Source of the DNA: Dioscorea cayenensis subsp. rotundata
Lineage: Eukaryota > Streptophyta > Magnoliopsida > Dioscoreales > Dioscoreaceae
Reading direction: 5' to 3'
NCBI RefSeq assembly: GCF_009730915.1
Contig: NC_052474.1
Span: 18,139,501 to 18,203,500, forward strand
Length of the DNA stretch: 64,000 bases
The notes under the pieces were generated by a model that was given only the letters and a program-made list of their open reading frames with translations, was not told the origin of the DNA and searched no databases. Of the stretch, positions 30,325-42,510 are shown one piece after another; position 1 is the stretch's first letter, and each line of letters opens with the position of its first letter. The position numbers and the translations under genes were made by a program.

Positions 30325-31181
30325 ATCCCCATCAACCTTATTGTCTCTATGCCCAGGGGGCAGGTATACTCGCCTTCTCGGCTCCTCGGATCGTGTCCAA
30401 TAAACCCATACCCATAACTAGTCTCGTGATGTAGGAGCCCAAGAATATTACTCCTAATTTGACATACTACCCCTGATGTCATATATACTCTGCCAGAACG
30501 CATCCCAGGTGTATCGGTGTGCTCTGTAAAATTGAATAGAGATATAGCAGCTCCTGTCGGCTGAGAACACATGTGTTGTCACCATGACCATTAACTGACT
30601 TGCTTAGAATGGCATATATGTACCTTTAACTCAGCCGGGAGAGACATGTGGCCTTAGACACCCCGGGCTCATATTCCCCTTTCCACATAACACTCTGTAT
30701 GCGCATTGTGGTGTCAACGCATCGGGGTAATCCATAGGAAACTGCTCGTAGTCATTTGTATCTGTGAATATCGTATCATAAAGTCTCAATCTAATCGAGA
30801 ACTGGGTGACTGACATGCTGTGATGCTATCCGAGTGCTCTAAACTTTATAGTATCTACGCTGTTAAAGCTGGAATAAGAGGGGTCGAACTCAAATGATGA
30901 TAATACGTCGAGCGTCAATATACGGATCGTAGTATCCCGTATGGCTAGCAACCGACTCCATCCGCCTACCACAAGTATCTACTCTATCTCCTCTACCATG
31001 TCATCTGTCCCTGAACCTCTCTCACTGTATCCATGTCGGGAAAATGTGTCTATCCAAACCTTAGATTTGCCAATCTCTGAAATCGAGCCTGATGCTCGGC
31101 AATCACGAATTCCATCTGTTCGGGTTCAAGTGATGACTCACGTGGACGTTTCTCAGCTTGCCTCTTTGAACAAGGTGCCAT
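30325..31181 (-). pseudogene. Accessory ORF of A3, truncated
   Basis: Minus-strand ATG at 31181-31179, reading MAPCSKRQAEKRPRESSL, then IAEHQARFQRLANLRFG and a stop. The downstream blocks of the A1 accessory ORF (CLSRPHVSP-like, HxGxI, IRLMG) can be followed to 30325, where LTR F begins just after the IETIRLMG block. Stops and frameshifts are present. About the last 150 codons are missing. Confidence 0.65.
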
Positions 31182-31183
31182 AT

Positions 31184-31604
31184 CTGTAAAAATTAAAGAA
31201 CAATCGATCAAAAAAGTTCACAGTAATAGTATAGCAAAATCCACACCATCGTGTGTAATTTCCACACATCCGTGTGGATCCACGGGGCGTGAAAATTGCA
31301 CGTTGCACGCTAAAAACACACAAATACATCATTAAATCTCTTCTAATTTCTTCCTAAGAATGCATACCCCTTCTAATTGTAGAAAAGAAGCAACATTCAC
31401 TAGTTTCATCGATTAAAATCAAGAATTAACAAAGAAAAGAAGGAAAGAGGGTTTACAGACAAGTTGAAGATGTAGAACTTGGAATCGGCCTGAAAAACAA
31501 TTAAAAATCCTTCTAAAATGATGGTGCGAAGTCGGAGAGAGTAAGAGTGCGCTCTCTAATTGATTAGGAGTGTGAAAATGAAGAAAAACAATGAGACTTT
31601 AAAA
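31184..31604 (-). promoter_or_regulatory. Putative internal promoter and 5'-UTR intron of A3
   Basis: Minus strand: TATA-like CTTTTAAAGT (about 31606-31597), leader, donor TTGTCT|GTAAAC (G at 31456), acceptor TTTTTACAG ending at 31184, then two bases and the ATG. The intron is 273 bases. TATA-to-donor distance is close to 145 bases, as in A1 and A2. Confidence 0.5.
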
Positions 31605-31624
31605 GAAACTCACGCCTCTTGATG

Positions 31625-32235
31625 TTTTGTACATCCACACGTGCCTGTAGAAATTACCCACGCCCGTGTGGCTCCATTGGAGAGCATCCATAGGGGCAGA
31701 CGCACGCCCATGTGTACTCTTGGGATAACACTCCTTTGCTCTGAATGCATCCACATGGGCATGCAGAAAATTCTCACGCTCATGCACTCGACCCACAGGG
31801 GCAGACGAACACCCCTGTGGCTTCCCTGTCCAATCGAGAAAATTCTCTAAGTGTTTCACACGCCCGTGCTAAAATTCCACACAAGCGTGGATCCTTACTT
31901 GGCAATTCATAGTGGCAGACGCACGACCTTGTGTCTTCTCGGGATGGAGGAGAAATTCTCTGCAGAGAATCACATGGGCATGTGGAAATTACCCACGCCA
32001 GTGCATTTTTTGACAGAATCATCCACAGGGGCGAGTCCATGTCCCTGTGTCTTCTCTGGAAAAATCTCTAAGTCTCTGCAGGGAAACATGCGCTCGTGCG
32101 GAAATTCCGCATGGGCGTGGACCATCACAAGGTCGCTCACAGGGGCGAGTCCACGCCCTTGTGCCACCTCTGAATAAGCTCTGAATGAAAACGCACGCCC
32201 ATGTGGAAATTCCACACGAGCCTGTGTTTTTCTCT
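31625..32235 (-). repeat. Internal palindromic box array (A3)
   Basis: Four to five units of about 112 bases with the CACAGGGGC ... CCCCTGTG inverted repeat (landmarks near 31795, 31910, 32023 and 32139) and CACGCCCGTGTGG / GGAAATTCC boxes. Same composition as the arrays of A1 and A2. Confidence 0.78.
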
Positions 32236-32501
32236 GGACACTTAGAAAACTTTGTGGGCTCTGTAGAAAATTCTTGAATACAAATATACACTCAGAGCCT
32301 ACCTGACAATGCAATTTTAACAAAATAAAACACGAAAACACACTCAAATGACCAAAATTCTTCGCCACACATGATTAGGCACATGATAACACCATAATGT
32401 CGATGAGAAAATCATAGCAAAAGCATCTAAGAATCAAAATAGCAACACTTAAAGCCTTATTCATGCAAACACTAAACTAAAAACTCGAAAAACCATAAAG
32501 A

Positions 32502-32540
32502 CTTGGGTTGCCTCCTAAAAAGCTCTTATTTAATGTCACT
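32502..32540 (-). other. Conserved hairpin motif of A3, stem decayed
   Basis: Reverse complement of the 'gacattaaataagagct' segment followed by TTTAGGAGGCAACCCAAG (32519-32502). One stem side has changed, so the 6-bp stem is lost in this copy, while A2, A5 and B1 keep it. Confidence 0.5.
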
Positions 32541-35236
32541 TAGCTTGATGTAGCTTGTCTTACCCCATGGGGGCACATAGATGAAGGTTTCCCTCTTACC
32601 CATGACTTGGAAGTACGATGAACATAGTCTTTTGAAGGTAGAGGGAGAGTTGTCGAGCTTGGTACCACTTAACAAGGGTTCGTCAACCTTGTTCTGTTCT
32701 TACCTCATGGGGGCTCATAGATGAAGGTTTCCCTCTTACCCATGACTTGGAAGTACGATGAACATAGTCTTTTGAAGGTAGAGGGAGAGTTGTCGAGCTT
32801 GGTACCACTTAACAAGGGTTCGTCAACCTTGTTCTGTTCTTGCGCATTCACAACAGCTTGGGGCATTTCTTATGGCACCTCCTTGCCCGCTTCATCTTTC
32901 GGAGCACCTTCTTCATGATTCCTGAAGTAGATGGTACTTTCTCCTCTAGACCAAGCATCATTGCTTCTTCATTATCCACCTATTGGTCTAGAAACCCCTC
33001 GTACGGGTCCGGATTCAACATTTCCTGGACATATTCATCAATTATCTCATCAGTAATGTCAAGAAAATACAGAGTATCATCAAAGTCAATAGAATGTCGC
33101 ATGACTTTGTTGAGGTGGTATGTGAGTTTATTATCTCCAACCCTCAGTGTCAACTCCCGGCCGTCCATGTCGATTAATGCCTTGGAAGTGTGCAAGAATG
33201 GCCTCCTAAGTATCAAAGAAACATCTACATCCTCATCAACATCCAACACTATAAAGTCTATAGGAAATATGTACTTGTCATCCTTGACAAGTATGTCTTC
33301 AATGATGCTCCTCGGATGTCTCACTGTTCAGTCCGCCAAATGCAATGTCATCCGAGTGGGCCTAGGCTCTCCCAAGCCTTTCTTCTTGAAAAAGATATAT
33401 GGCATGACGTTGATACTAGCACCAGAGTCCGCCAATGCCATTTCTTCACCCATATTATCAATGTTGCATGGGATGATGAAGCTTCTGGGGTCTTTCTTCT
33501 TGTTCGGTATATTCTTTTACAACACAGCTAAACAAGACACATCTAAGATTACCGATGCACTCTCCTCTAACTTCCTCTTGTTGGTCAATAAATATTTTAA
33601 GAACTTAGCATACCGAGGCATTTGAGACAACGCCTCCACAAAAGGAATGTTGATTTGCAATTGATTAAATAGACCCAAGAACTTCTTGTATTGCTCATCA
33701 TTTTGGTCCTTCTTCAATCTAGAAGGGTAGGGAATTCCTAGCTTGTAAAGTGGGCGTGCCACCTCTTTCTCCTTGTTTATTCTCTCCTCAACCTCCACGA
33801 CATCGGGCACTTCAACATTGGTCTTCTCACTAGGAGGTCTACCCTTAACCTCACGATCACTTCTCAAAGTGATCTCCTTCACAATAGAGACTTCCTTGTG
33901 GTCTCTCCAATAGAGACTTCGCAATTTTCCCCACTTGATTCTCTAGATTGTGCAATGAAGCGGTGTGGTTGCAAAGTTGAGCTTTGACTGACTGAAACCG
34001 ATTGTCCGATGTCTGCACAAATCTAGTCAAAGCTTTCTCTAAATCATTCATTCGGGTCTCCAAACCTGAAACACGATTTTCCATGTTTGGGGCTTGTTGT
34101 TATTGTTGGAAACCTAGTGGTGCTATGGCCTTTTGCTGTCCTTGGTGGTTACTCCACAAAAAGTTGGGGTGGTTCTTCCAACCTGGATTGTAGGTGTTGC
34201 TATATGGATTACCTTGGTTCCTCATGGCATTACCCACAAAATAACCTTGCTCAACTAAAGATGCATCACCAATAGAAATAGGGCAATTGGTTGAAAGCAT
34301 GTCCTCCCTCCGCAACCTGTCCAAGTAGTGATGGTTGTCAATCTATTAGAAGTTAGAAGGCTTAACTTCTTGGTCAATGATTCCACTTAGGCCGCCAAAG
34401 AAGTTACTGCATCGATTTCATGGAGTTCGGCTACTTTCTTCCTTTCCTGCACGTTCCACTGGTAACTGTTCATTACCATTTCCTCTACCAATTTTCGGGC
34501 TTCATCAGGGATCTTGTTCCCCCATTGTACCTCCTATGGCAACATCTAGAAGCTATCTTATACTTGGATTCAACCAGTTGTTAAAAGTTTGAATGATCAT
34601 CCAGTCGGAGAAACCGTGTTATGGACACTTCAACAAGAGGGCCTTGAATTGCTCCCATGTCTCAAACAATGATTTGAGCTCCATCTGTATGAATGAGGAT
34701 ATCTCATTACAAAGCCTTGCTGACTTTCCCGGGGGAAAGTATCTCGCAAGAAAGGCTTTGACCATTTCATTCCAAGTCATGATGGAAGCCTTTGGCAATG
34801 AATGAAGCCACTGCTTGTATTTTCCTTTGAGAGAGAATGGGAAAGCCCTCAATCTGATAGCACCATCTGATACTCCATTAATCTTCAACATATCACAAAC
34901 TTCCAATAATTTCTCAATATGATTGTTCGGATCCTCATCGGCTAAACCATTGAACTGCGCTAACTATTGAATCATTTGGATTAATGCTGGTTTCAGCTCA
35001 AAGTTTGGAGCTATGATTGGGGATCGCACAATACTCGATTGTGTGCCCAAAACTGAAGGTCTAGCATAGTCAGAAAGTGTTCTCTGTTGCTCATTCTGTT
35101 CTACCATATTATCCGATTCTTGACCTTCTACTTCAGCTCGGATTGACGGTTCTTGTACATGTTTTTTTCCCTTCTTCTTAGTGTATGCTCAAGCTAAGGA
35201 TCTCCTTCAACAATTTGTAAAGGGTTCCCTCGGGTT
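32541..35236 (-). pseudogene. gag-pro: gag-protease relic of A3
   Basis: Minus-strand gag-protease, broken by stops and frameshifts. The expected start near 35236 reads ATA where A1 has ATG, but keeps CGA at codon 3. Recognisable in order: KINGVSDGAIRLRAFPFSLKG, ARYFPPGKSARLCNEI, a coiled stretch (MENRVSGLETRMNDLEKALT), FLKYLLTNKRKLEESAS, protease around 33320-33450, and RRPFLHTSKALIDMDGREL. A conserved C-terminal tail spans a 140-base tandem duplication (32561-32840). No reverse transcriptase. Confidence 0.82.
32561..32840 (-). repeat. 140-base tandem duplication in the A3 gag tail
   Basis: 32561-32700 and 32701-32840 are the same 140 bases with only two visible differences (near their starts, 'taccccatgggggcac' against 'tacctcatgggggctc'). 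It is private to A3 among the copies here, so it arose after insertion and recently. 140 is not a multiple of three. Confidence 0.9.
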
Positions 35237-35360
35237 ATAACCTGGAGCTGCAACCAAAAAGAAAAGAAAAATCAGAATGATGATAGAATAAGAAAATGTG
35301 AAATAGAATGAATGATGAATAGCTAAAATAACAAAGTGCAAAGTATCTCTAAATGCCTAT

Positions 35361-35378
35361 TCCCCGACAATGGCGCAA
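35361..35378 (-). other. Primer-binding site, tRNA-Asp type (A3)
   Basis: Plus-strand TCCCCGACAATGGCGCAA is the tRNA-Asp 3' end with a few changes; it lies next to the 5' LTR end at 35385. Confidence 0.75.
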
Positions 35379-35384
35379 GAAACT

Positions 35385-36901
35385 TAACAACGCCCATTAT
35401 GTGTAACTCGCAAGTGCACGGGTTTGTTGAAGTAATAAATCCTATGTGAGTGGGTATCGTATCAACAGGGAGTTGGGAATAAAAGAAACAAGAAGGTGAG
35501 AAGCATAAATAGATGAGAGGTAATGCAATCTATAGAAGTGGGCTACTCGGATATTTTTTCACCTAGGACAATTGCTTCAAGTGCAAAATCAACTATTATC
35601 TCTCCTAATTGACGTTTAATGAGTCATGGAAATCCTTAAACACACGGTCCCAAACTTAAGGCCAACCGTGACTAACTCTACATTATGTCCCAGCGGAGAA
35701 ATCAATCAATCTCAACACCTCACACTATGTAGATTTCCAAGATGCTCTAGGGATTCCAAGTGATAAAGCCTATTCCAATGTATAGATCTAACCCTTTGGT
35801 CCAGGCGAAAGACCCCTAGTCGCAATTAAGCCCTAGGTGCCAAAATCACTTCAACGATTCACTTCACTTCCTATGCAACTAAGCCCCAGTGGAGGTCATC
35901 CCTTAGCCCATTCACTCTACTATTATCGCAAAGAACTCTTGGAATGTGGAGATAGGATAAATCACATTGGAGGGGAAAGGGGATGCTCCACTACCTCTCG
36001 ACTCACCCTCTCGACCCTCATGGTGTGTCACTCACTCACAAAGGTTACCAATGTGGACTCTCAAGCCTAGTGTCACTCTAAGGGAGAAATCATGCAACAA
36101 GCATTCAAGATTGAAACTCAATTAAAGACATCAATTAAGGAAAATATAATAGAAGATTAATGAAACAAATACATCCTCGGGTTTACAAATCTAAGTACCC
36201 ACTAAGGGTACCCTAGCCGACAGCCTCCCAAAAGATAGAAAAAAGTTGGAGGAAAAAGGTGAAAAGGATCTTAAAATCGGGCTGAATCGCAGCTTAAATA
36301 GGGCTGGAATCGGGCATCCACATGCCCCTGTGGATTTTTCACATGGGCATGAGGAATTTCCACACGCCCGTGTTGATTCTCTGGAAACCTGATTTTCAGC
36401 CGGTTGTGAACAGTAACTGCTATAGTGTATTGCTACAAAGATTTTCTACATCACCTGCTATAGTACTCTGCCAAAACACTCCCAATTCCACACTTTTCAT
36501 CGAGGTAACATAAACGGACACACGTTTATGCCGTAGATCACAACTCCTCTTCAATCAAAGTCCTCATTGGTGAAGATCTTGCTATAAATGCACAAGTCAG
36601 AATACACAAATGTGACTGCCTTCGTGCCCTTCCAACTCATTGTAATGACTTGAATACATGGAGGTTCACACACATTCACGTATCTTAGAGCCCCACTTAT
36701 GTCTTCACATTTGTTCCTTCCAAGATTCTACCAAATAGTGCGTTCATGATCTACTTTTGGCTTCTTTTCTTAATACTTAGCTTACAACCCTACATGCGCA
36801 AAATAACACAAATACACATGTATTAGCGCTTAAACCTGATAAAAGTAATACTAATCATAAGGAAAAAATACATCACATTCTTAACACACAAGCACTTATC
36901 A
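35385..36901 (-). repeat. 5' LTR of A3 (family A)
   Basis: Minus-strand LTR of 1517 bases. Its end reads GTTGTTA instead of TGTCA and its start is AGCACTTATCA at 36891-36901. Boxes are present at about 36315-36375. It is shorter than the 1.86 kb standard; the core CTCCATGGAG region is among the missing parts (jump near 36205). Confidence 0.85.
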
Positions 36902-38510
36902 GGTCACCGATCACGGCTCAAAATTTTGAGCTCAAGCCAGGCTTAATGCGGATGTTACAGCAGTCCGCACAGTTGAATGGTTTGGCCGATGAGGATCTAA
37001 AGAACTTCTTGGAAGTGTGTGACATGCTCAAGATTAATGGTGTCACAGATTCTGCCATCAAGTTAAGGGCCTTCCTATTTTCCTTGAAAGGGAGAGCGAA
37101 GCAATGGCTACATTCATTACCTAAAGCATCGATCACTACACGGAAGGAGATGGTAGAAGATTTTCTTGCCCGATATTTCCCTCGAAGAAAATTTGCGAAG
37201 CTTAGGAATAAAATATCCTCTTTTGTGAAACGGAATTGGAGTCTCTACTTAAGACATGGGATAAGTTCAAGGAGTTCCTGTGCAAATATCTTCAACATGG
37301 GTTCCTCGAGTGGATGATCATTCAGATTTTCTATAATGGTTTAAACCGAAGCACAAAGCAGTTATTTGATGCTACAGTAGGAGGTACCTTAGGGAGCAAG
37401 ACCCCTGAAGAAGCCTGATATCTCATTGAAGAAGTGGCTAAGAATAGTTATCAGTTGAATACAAGGGACAAAAAAAGGTAGCGGGACTCCATGAGATTGA
37501 TGCAGTTACCTCATTGATGGCTCAGGTTGAGTCATTGAGCAAGAAGTTAGACACTCTAACTTCTCCTAGAGTGGCAGCTATGATGAGTTACATTGGGTGT
37601 GGGGGAGGACATGCTCCATCTGATTTCCTGATTTCTATTTGTGGTACATCCTCAGTAGAACAAGTGGATTTTGTGGCACCACTGGTTTCCATATAGCAAC
37701 ACCTACAAACCGGGATGGAGGAGCCACCTGAACGTTTCTATGAGTAATCAAGGGCAACAGAAGAATATGGCACCCCCACATTTCCAACAATAATAACAAT
37801 AAGCCCCGAACATGGAGAACCGAGTTTCAGGGTTTGAAAACCAGATGATCGACCTAAAGAAGGTCTTAATCAAGTTCATTCATTTGTCAAATACAAGATT
37901 TCAATCGGTTGAGGCCACACTTTGCAACCACACCGCATTGTTGCACAACTTGGAGAACCAAGTGGCCTAAATTACGAAGTCACTTTAGAAAGACCTCAAG
38001 GGAGTTTGCCTAGCAACATGGAAACCAACCCAAGAGAATATGTGAAGGTGATCATTTTGAGAAGTGGTAGTGGATTTGAGGGTAGGCTCCCAAGTGAGAA
38101 TATGTTGAAGCACCCGAGGCCGTGAAGGTTGAGGAAATAGCAAAAGAGAAGGGGGTGGCACCCCCACCCTACAAGCCAAGAATCCCTTATCCTTCGAGAT
38201 TAAAGAACGACCAAAATAATGAGTAATACAAGAAGTTTTTGGGTCTATTCAAGTAGTTGCACACCAATATCCCATTTGTAGAGGTGTTATCTCAAATGCC
38301 TCGCAATGCAAAATTTCTCAAGGACCTCTTGACCAACAAGAGGAAGTTGGAGGAGAGTGCATCTGTGATCTTAGATGTTTCATGTTCGATGGTGTTGAAA
38401 AAGAATATGCCGAAGAAGAAGGACCCCAGAAGCCTTATCATCCGGTGCAACATTGGAAATTTGGGTGAAAAAAAGGTATTGGCGGATTTAGGGACTAGCA
38501 TCAATGTTAG
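36902..38510 (+). pseudogene. gag-pro: gag-protease fragment A4 (plus strand)
   Basis: Starts in mid-gag (FELKPGLMRM-like, QSAQLNGLADEDLKNFLEV) and runs through RAKQWLHSLPKASITTRKEM, GTLGSKTPEEA, a knuckle with two lost cysteines (YIGCGGGHAPSDF), FLKDLLTNKRKLEESAS and the start of the protease. It stops at LADLGTSINV (38505), where minus-strand array sequence begins. At least three frameshifts. It may be the interior of the element whose 5' LTR is E; this is inferred from order and orientation only. Confidence 0.78.
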
Positions 38511-38665
38511 GGATTCACACCCCCTGTGTGGAAATTACCCACGGGCGTGTGACCATCACAAGGTCGCTCACAGGGGCACTCACACACCCCTGTGTCTTCT
38601 GGGAATGGAGAAGTTTAGCTCTGAATGGAAACACACACCCGTGTGGAAATTCCACACGGCTGTGT
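38511..38665 (-). repeat. Internal palindromic box array, one to two units (A5)
   Basis: Contains CACACCCCCTGTGTGG, CCCACGGGCGTGTGACC, CACAGGGGCACTCACACACC and CACACGGCTGTGTG. This is the edge of the array next to the gag-side spacer; the rest is lost at the junction with A4. Confidence 0.7.
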
Positions 38666-38941
38666 GTCTTCTCTAAATAAATCAGAACAATTATAGATTC
38701 TACAGAAAATTTCTTGCAACACTTATAAACATATAGATACTGCCTATACATTGAAAAACAATCCAGAGAATCATGGAAACATGCTCTAACAACCTAGAAA
38801 CTTTGCCAATCACAATTAAGCACACTAAAACACCAACAATCCATGTGAAAAACACAACAATAGCATGTAAAGATCAACACACCAATGTTGAAGCTCTTAT
38901 TCATGCAAATACTAAACCAAAACCTAGAAAAACTATAAAGG

Positions 38942-38978
38942 CTTGGGTTTCCTCCCAAGAAGCGGTTGTTTAACGTCA
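38942..38978 (-). other. Conserved hairpin motif (A5)
   Basis: Plus strand CTTGGGTTTCCTCCCAAG (38942-38959) keeps the perfect 6-bp stem although the loop has changed, then 'aagcggttgtttaacgtcac'. It reads SDVKQPLLGRKPKPL in the gag-tail frame. Confidence 0.6.
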
Positions 38979-40996
38979 CTAAGCTTGACGTACCTAACCT
39001 TACCTCTCGGGGGTTTATGAATGAAAGTTTCCCACTTACCTACAACTTGAAAGCATGATGAACACAATTGTTTGAAGATAGAGATGAAGTTGTCGAGTTT
39101 GTAACCACAGAAGGGTTTGTCACCCTTACTCCGTGCATGCTCATCGCCATTAGCATTGGGGCACTTCTTGTGACGTCTCCTTGCTCTTTTCAACTTTTAG
39201 ATCATCCTCTTCATGACTCCCAGGGTAGGTTGCAACTTATCCTCTAAACCAAGTGATAAGACTTCTTCATTCTCCACTTCTTGATCTACCAATCCCTTGA
39301 ATGTGTCCAAACATATCATTTCCTACACTTATTCATCAATTAACTCATTAGTAGTGTCAAGAAAATAGAAAGTATCATCAAAGTCAAGGGAATATCACAT
39401 GGCTTTGATGAGGCGGTATGTCAACTTGTCATCACCAACTCTCAATGTCAACTCCCCACCGTCCATGTCAATGAGAGCTTTGGAAGTGCACAAGAATAGA
39501 TTCCCTAGTATCAATGGAATGTCAGCATCCTCATCAACATCCAACACAACAAAGTCCATAGGAAATATGTACTTATCAACTTTTATAAGTATGTATTCAA
39601 TGATACCCTTCGGATGTCTAACTGATCAATCGACCAATTGAAATGTCATCCGAGTGGGTCTAGGTTCTCCCTAATCTAGCTTCTGAAAGAATGAATAAGT
39701 CATAACATTGATCCTAGCCCCTGAATCAGCCAATGCCTTCTTTTCACCCAAATTGCCAATGTTGTATGGAATGATGAAGCTACCATGGTCTTTCTTTTTG
39801 TTCGGTATATTCTTTTGGAACATCGCCGAGCATGAAGCATCTAGAATCACAGATGCACTCTCTTCCAGCTTCCTCTTGTTGGTCAAGAGGTCTTTGAGAA
39901 ACTTTGCTTAGCGAGGCATTTGGGACAATGCCTCCACAAATGGGATGTTGATGTGAACTGCTTGAATAGACCCAAGGACTTCTTGTATTGCTCATTATTT
40001 TGGTCGTTTTTTAATCTTGAAGGTTAGTAAATTGTTGGCTTGTAAGGTGGGGGCGCCACCTCCTTTTCTTTAGCTCTCTCCTCAACCTCCATGACCTTGG
40101 GTGGCTCAACATTTGTCTACTCATTAGGGAGCCTAGTCTCAACATCACGACCACTTCTCAAAGTGATCATCTTCACATGCTCTCTTCGATTGCTCTTCAT
40201 GCTGCTGAGTAAACTCCCTTGAGGTCTTTCTGAAAGTGACTTCATAATTTGGCCCACTTGATTCTCCAAGTTGTGCAATGATGCGGTATGGTTGTGAAAG
40301 TGTGGCCTCAATCGATTGAAATCTCATATCCGATAATTGAATGAACTTGGTCAAAGCTTTCTACAAATCAATCATCCGATTCTCCAACCCTGAAACTCTA
40401 TTCTCCATGTGCAGGACTTGTTGTTGTTGTTGAAAAACCGGTGGTGCCATAGCCTTCTATTGCACTTGATTACTCCAAGAAAGGTTTGGGTGGCTCCTTC
40501 ACCCCAGAGTGTAGGTGTTGCTATACGGATTCCCTTGACCTCTCATTGTATTACCTATAAAATCAACCTATTCCACAAAAGTGGTACCACTAATAGAAAT
40601 TGGGCAATCAGATGGAGCATGTCCTTCCCCACACCCAGTGCAACTCATCACTGCCGTCCCTCTAGGACAAGTTAGAGTGTCTAACTTCTTGCTCAATGAT
40701 TTAACTTGGGCAATTAATGATAAGACTACATCAATCTCTTAAAGTCCGGCTACCTTCTTTTGGTCTCGTTTGTTCCACTAATAACTGTTTATAGACATTT
40801 CTTCAATAAGATGTCGGACTTCTTCAGGGGTCTTGCTTCCTAAGGTACCTCTTACTGTAGCATCAAGTAATTGCTTTACACTTGGGCTCAAACCATTGTA
40901 GAAGGTCTGGATGGTCATCCACTAGGGGAACCCTTGTTGAGGACATTTCCACAGGAGGTTCTTGAACCTATCCCATGTCTCAAAAAGAGACTCCAA
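38979..40996 (-). pseudogene. gag-pro: gag-protease relic of A5
   Basis: Minus strand. It starts in mid-gag around the KxLLWKCPQQG region near 40996, after the deletion that removed the N-terminal half. The zinc knuckle at about 40655-40617 reads CTGCGEGHAPSDC and is the only family A copy here that keeps all four zinc ligands. Then a coiled stretch, FLKDLLTNKRKLEESASV, the protease (LADSGARINVM), and the basic tail KRARRRHKKCPNAN. Stops and frameshifts interrupt it. Confidence 0.8.
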
Positions 40997-41000
40997 TTCC

Positions 41001-42447
41001 TAAGACACACGGTCCCAAACCTAAGGTCTAACGTGACTAACCTTCACACTATGTCTTGGTGGAAAAGGATTCTCTCGACGCCTCACATTGTGTGGGCCTG
41101 CAAGAAGCTATGGGGATTCCAAGTGATAAACACTATTTCCTAGTATAGATCTAACCCTTTGGTCTAGGCTAAAGACCCCTAGTCACAATTAAGCCCCAAC
41201 ATTAAGGATTACTTCAACGCTTCACTCTGTTCCTTGCGCAACTAAGCCCCAGCGGAGTTTGTCTCTTAGCACTTCACTCTATTATAACTGCAAAGAACTC
41301 TTGGAATGTGGAGGTAAGGGGACGTTCCGCTACCTCTCGATTTAGCCTCTTAACACTCTCCAACCTTGCTTTGTCTAATCCTAATGGAGTGTCACTCATC
41401 CACAAGGATTACCAAGATGGATTCTCAATCCTAGTGTCACTCTAAGTAAAAATCAATGTAATAAACATTCAAGGATGGAACTCAATTAAAACATCAATTA
41501 AATAAGCATAATAAAAGTCAAAGAAACAAAATCATCCTAGGTTTTACAAGTCCAAGCACCCACTAGGGGTTTAGCTCTCCATGGAGCAAGATACAATCAA
41601 CAATGAAATCGAATGTAAAAGCATGCAATCCATGAGAAAAACATCCTCATAGTCTATATCGATGGTCTTGTAGATTCGCCTCGTCTTCTCCAAAGGTTCC
41701 CTCATCAAGCCTAGGGCACACCTTGCCAAATCTATGCCGACGAAGGCTCCCCCAATAACTATCTTCCAAAGGAGCACGGTGTTGAAGGCCGTAGAACCAC
41801 TCCAAAGGCCTATCCAAAGGCTCTCCATACCCTAGCCGTGAGCACCTCCAAAGATGGGGAAAAATTGGGAAAATGGTAGGAAAAGAATCCTTTAAAATGT
41901 CTGAAATTGTGGCTTTTATAGGGGCTAGAAACGAGCATCCACACGGGTGTGTGAAATTTTCACATGCCCATGTGAATTTCCAAAAGTTGAATTCCTACTA
42001 GCTGTGAAGAGTAACTACTATAGTGATTTTGCTGCATGAACTTCTGTAGTAATTCACCAAAATATTCCCGAATCCACACTTTCATCGAGGCCACATGAAT
42101 GTACACACATCCATGCGTTAGATTGTGTTGCTTCTTCAACTGAACCACATTGACGAATGATCTTGCTAGCATTGCACAAGTGAGAACACATGAGTGTGAC
42201 TGCCTTTATGCCCCTCCAAATTACGTAATCGCTTGAGCACAATGGAGGTTGGCACACAACCACATGTTTTTTAGCACAACTTGTGTCTTCACATTTGTTC
42301 ACTCCAAGACTTCATCAATAAATGCATCCACAACCCTATATGCATAAAAGAATACATATACACAAGAATAAGCGATAAAATCTGAGAAAAGTAATGCTCG
42401 ATGTAAGAAAAGAATACTTCATATTACTAATACACAAGCACTTATCA
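41001..42447 (-). repeat. 5' LTR of A5, internal end deleted (family A)
   Basis: Begins in the middle of the LTR ('acacacggtcccaaacctaaggtc') and runs to the LTR start AAGCACTTATCA at 42447. Core CTCCATGGAG at about 41577-41586, a few boxes at 41938-41970. No primer-binding site remains. Confidence 0.82.
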
Positions 42448-42510
42448 ATAAACAAAGCTTCTACCATCTCCTCCCATGTAGTGATCGATGCTCTAGTTAA
42501 TAAATGTAGC
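42448..42510 (-). pseudogene. gag-pro: gag fragment of A7 between A5 and solo LTR S2
   Basis: 63 bases of minus-strand gag (reverse complement of the TTREEMVEAF region). The rest of this gag continues beyond solo LTR S2 at 51672. Its last five bases GTAGC are the left target duplication of S2. Confidence 0.7.

Larger units (their letters stand above)
30325..36901 (-). mobile_element. Family A element A3 (minus strand), 3' end lost
   Basis: Reading leftward: 5' LTR (36901-35385), primer-binding site, gag-protease, hairpin motif, box array, TATA-like site, 5'-UTR intron and accessory ORF, cut by LTR F at 30325. It again lacks the polymerase. Its right flank at 36902 is plus-strand gag (A4), the likely target. 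Confidence 0.8.
38511..42447 (-). mobile_element. Family A element A5 (minus strand), rearranged
   Basis: Reading leftward: partial 5' LTR (42447 to about 41001), gag-protease lacking its N-terminal part, hairpin motif, spacer and the beginning of a box array, ending abruptly at 38511 against A4. A deletion of roughly 1.4 kb fused the middle of the LTR to mid-gag near 40998. Its right flank is gag of A7. Confidence 0.72.

Noticed and set aside
30324..30325. LTR F as the 3' LTR of element A3
   Set aside because: It abuts the middle of the accessory ORF with no polypurine tract, whereas in A1 the ORF is followed by 1.3 kb of untranslated sequence before the LTR.
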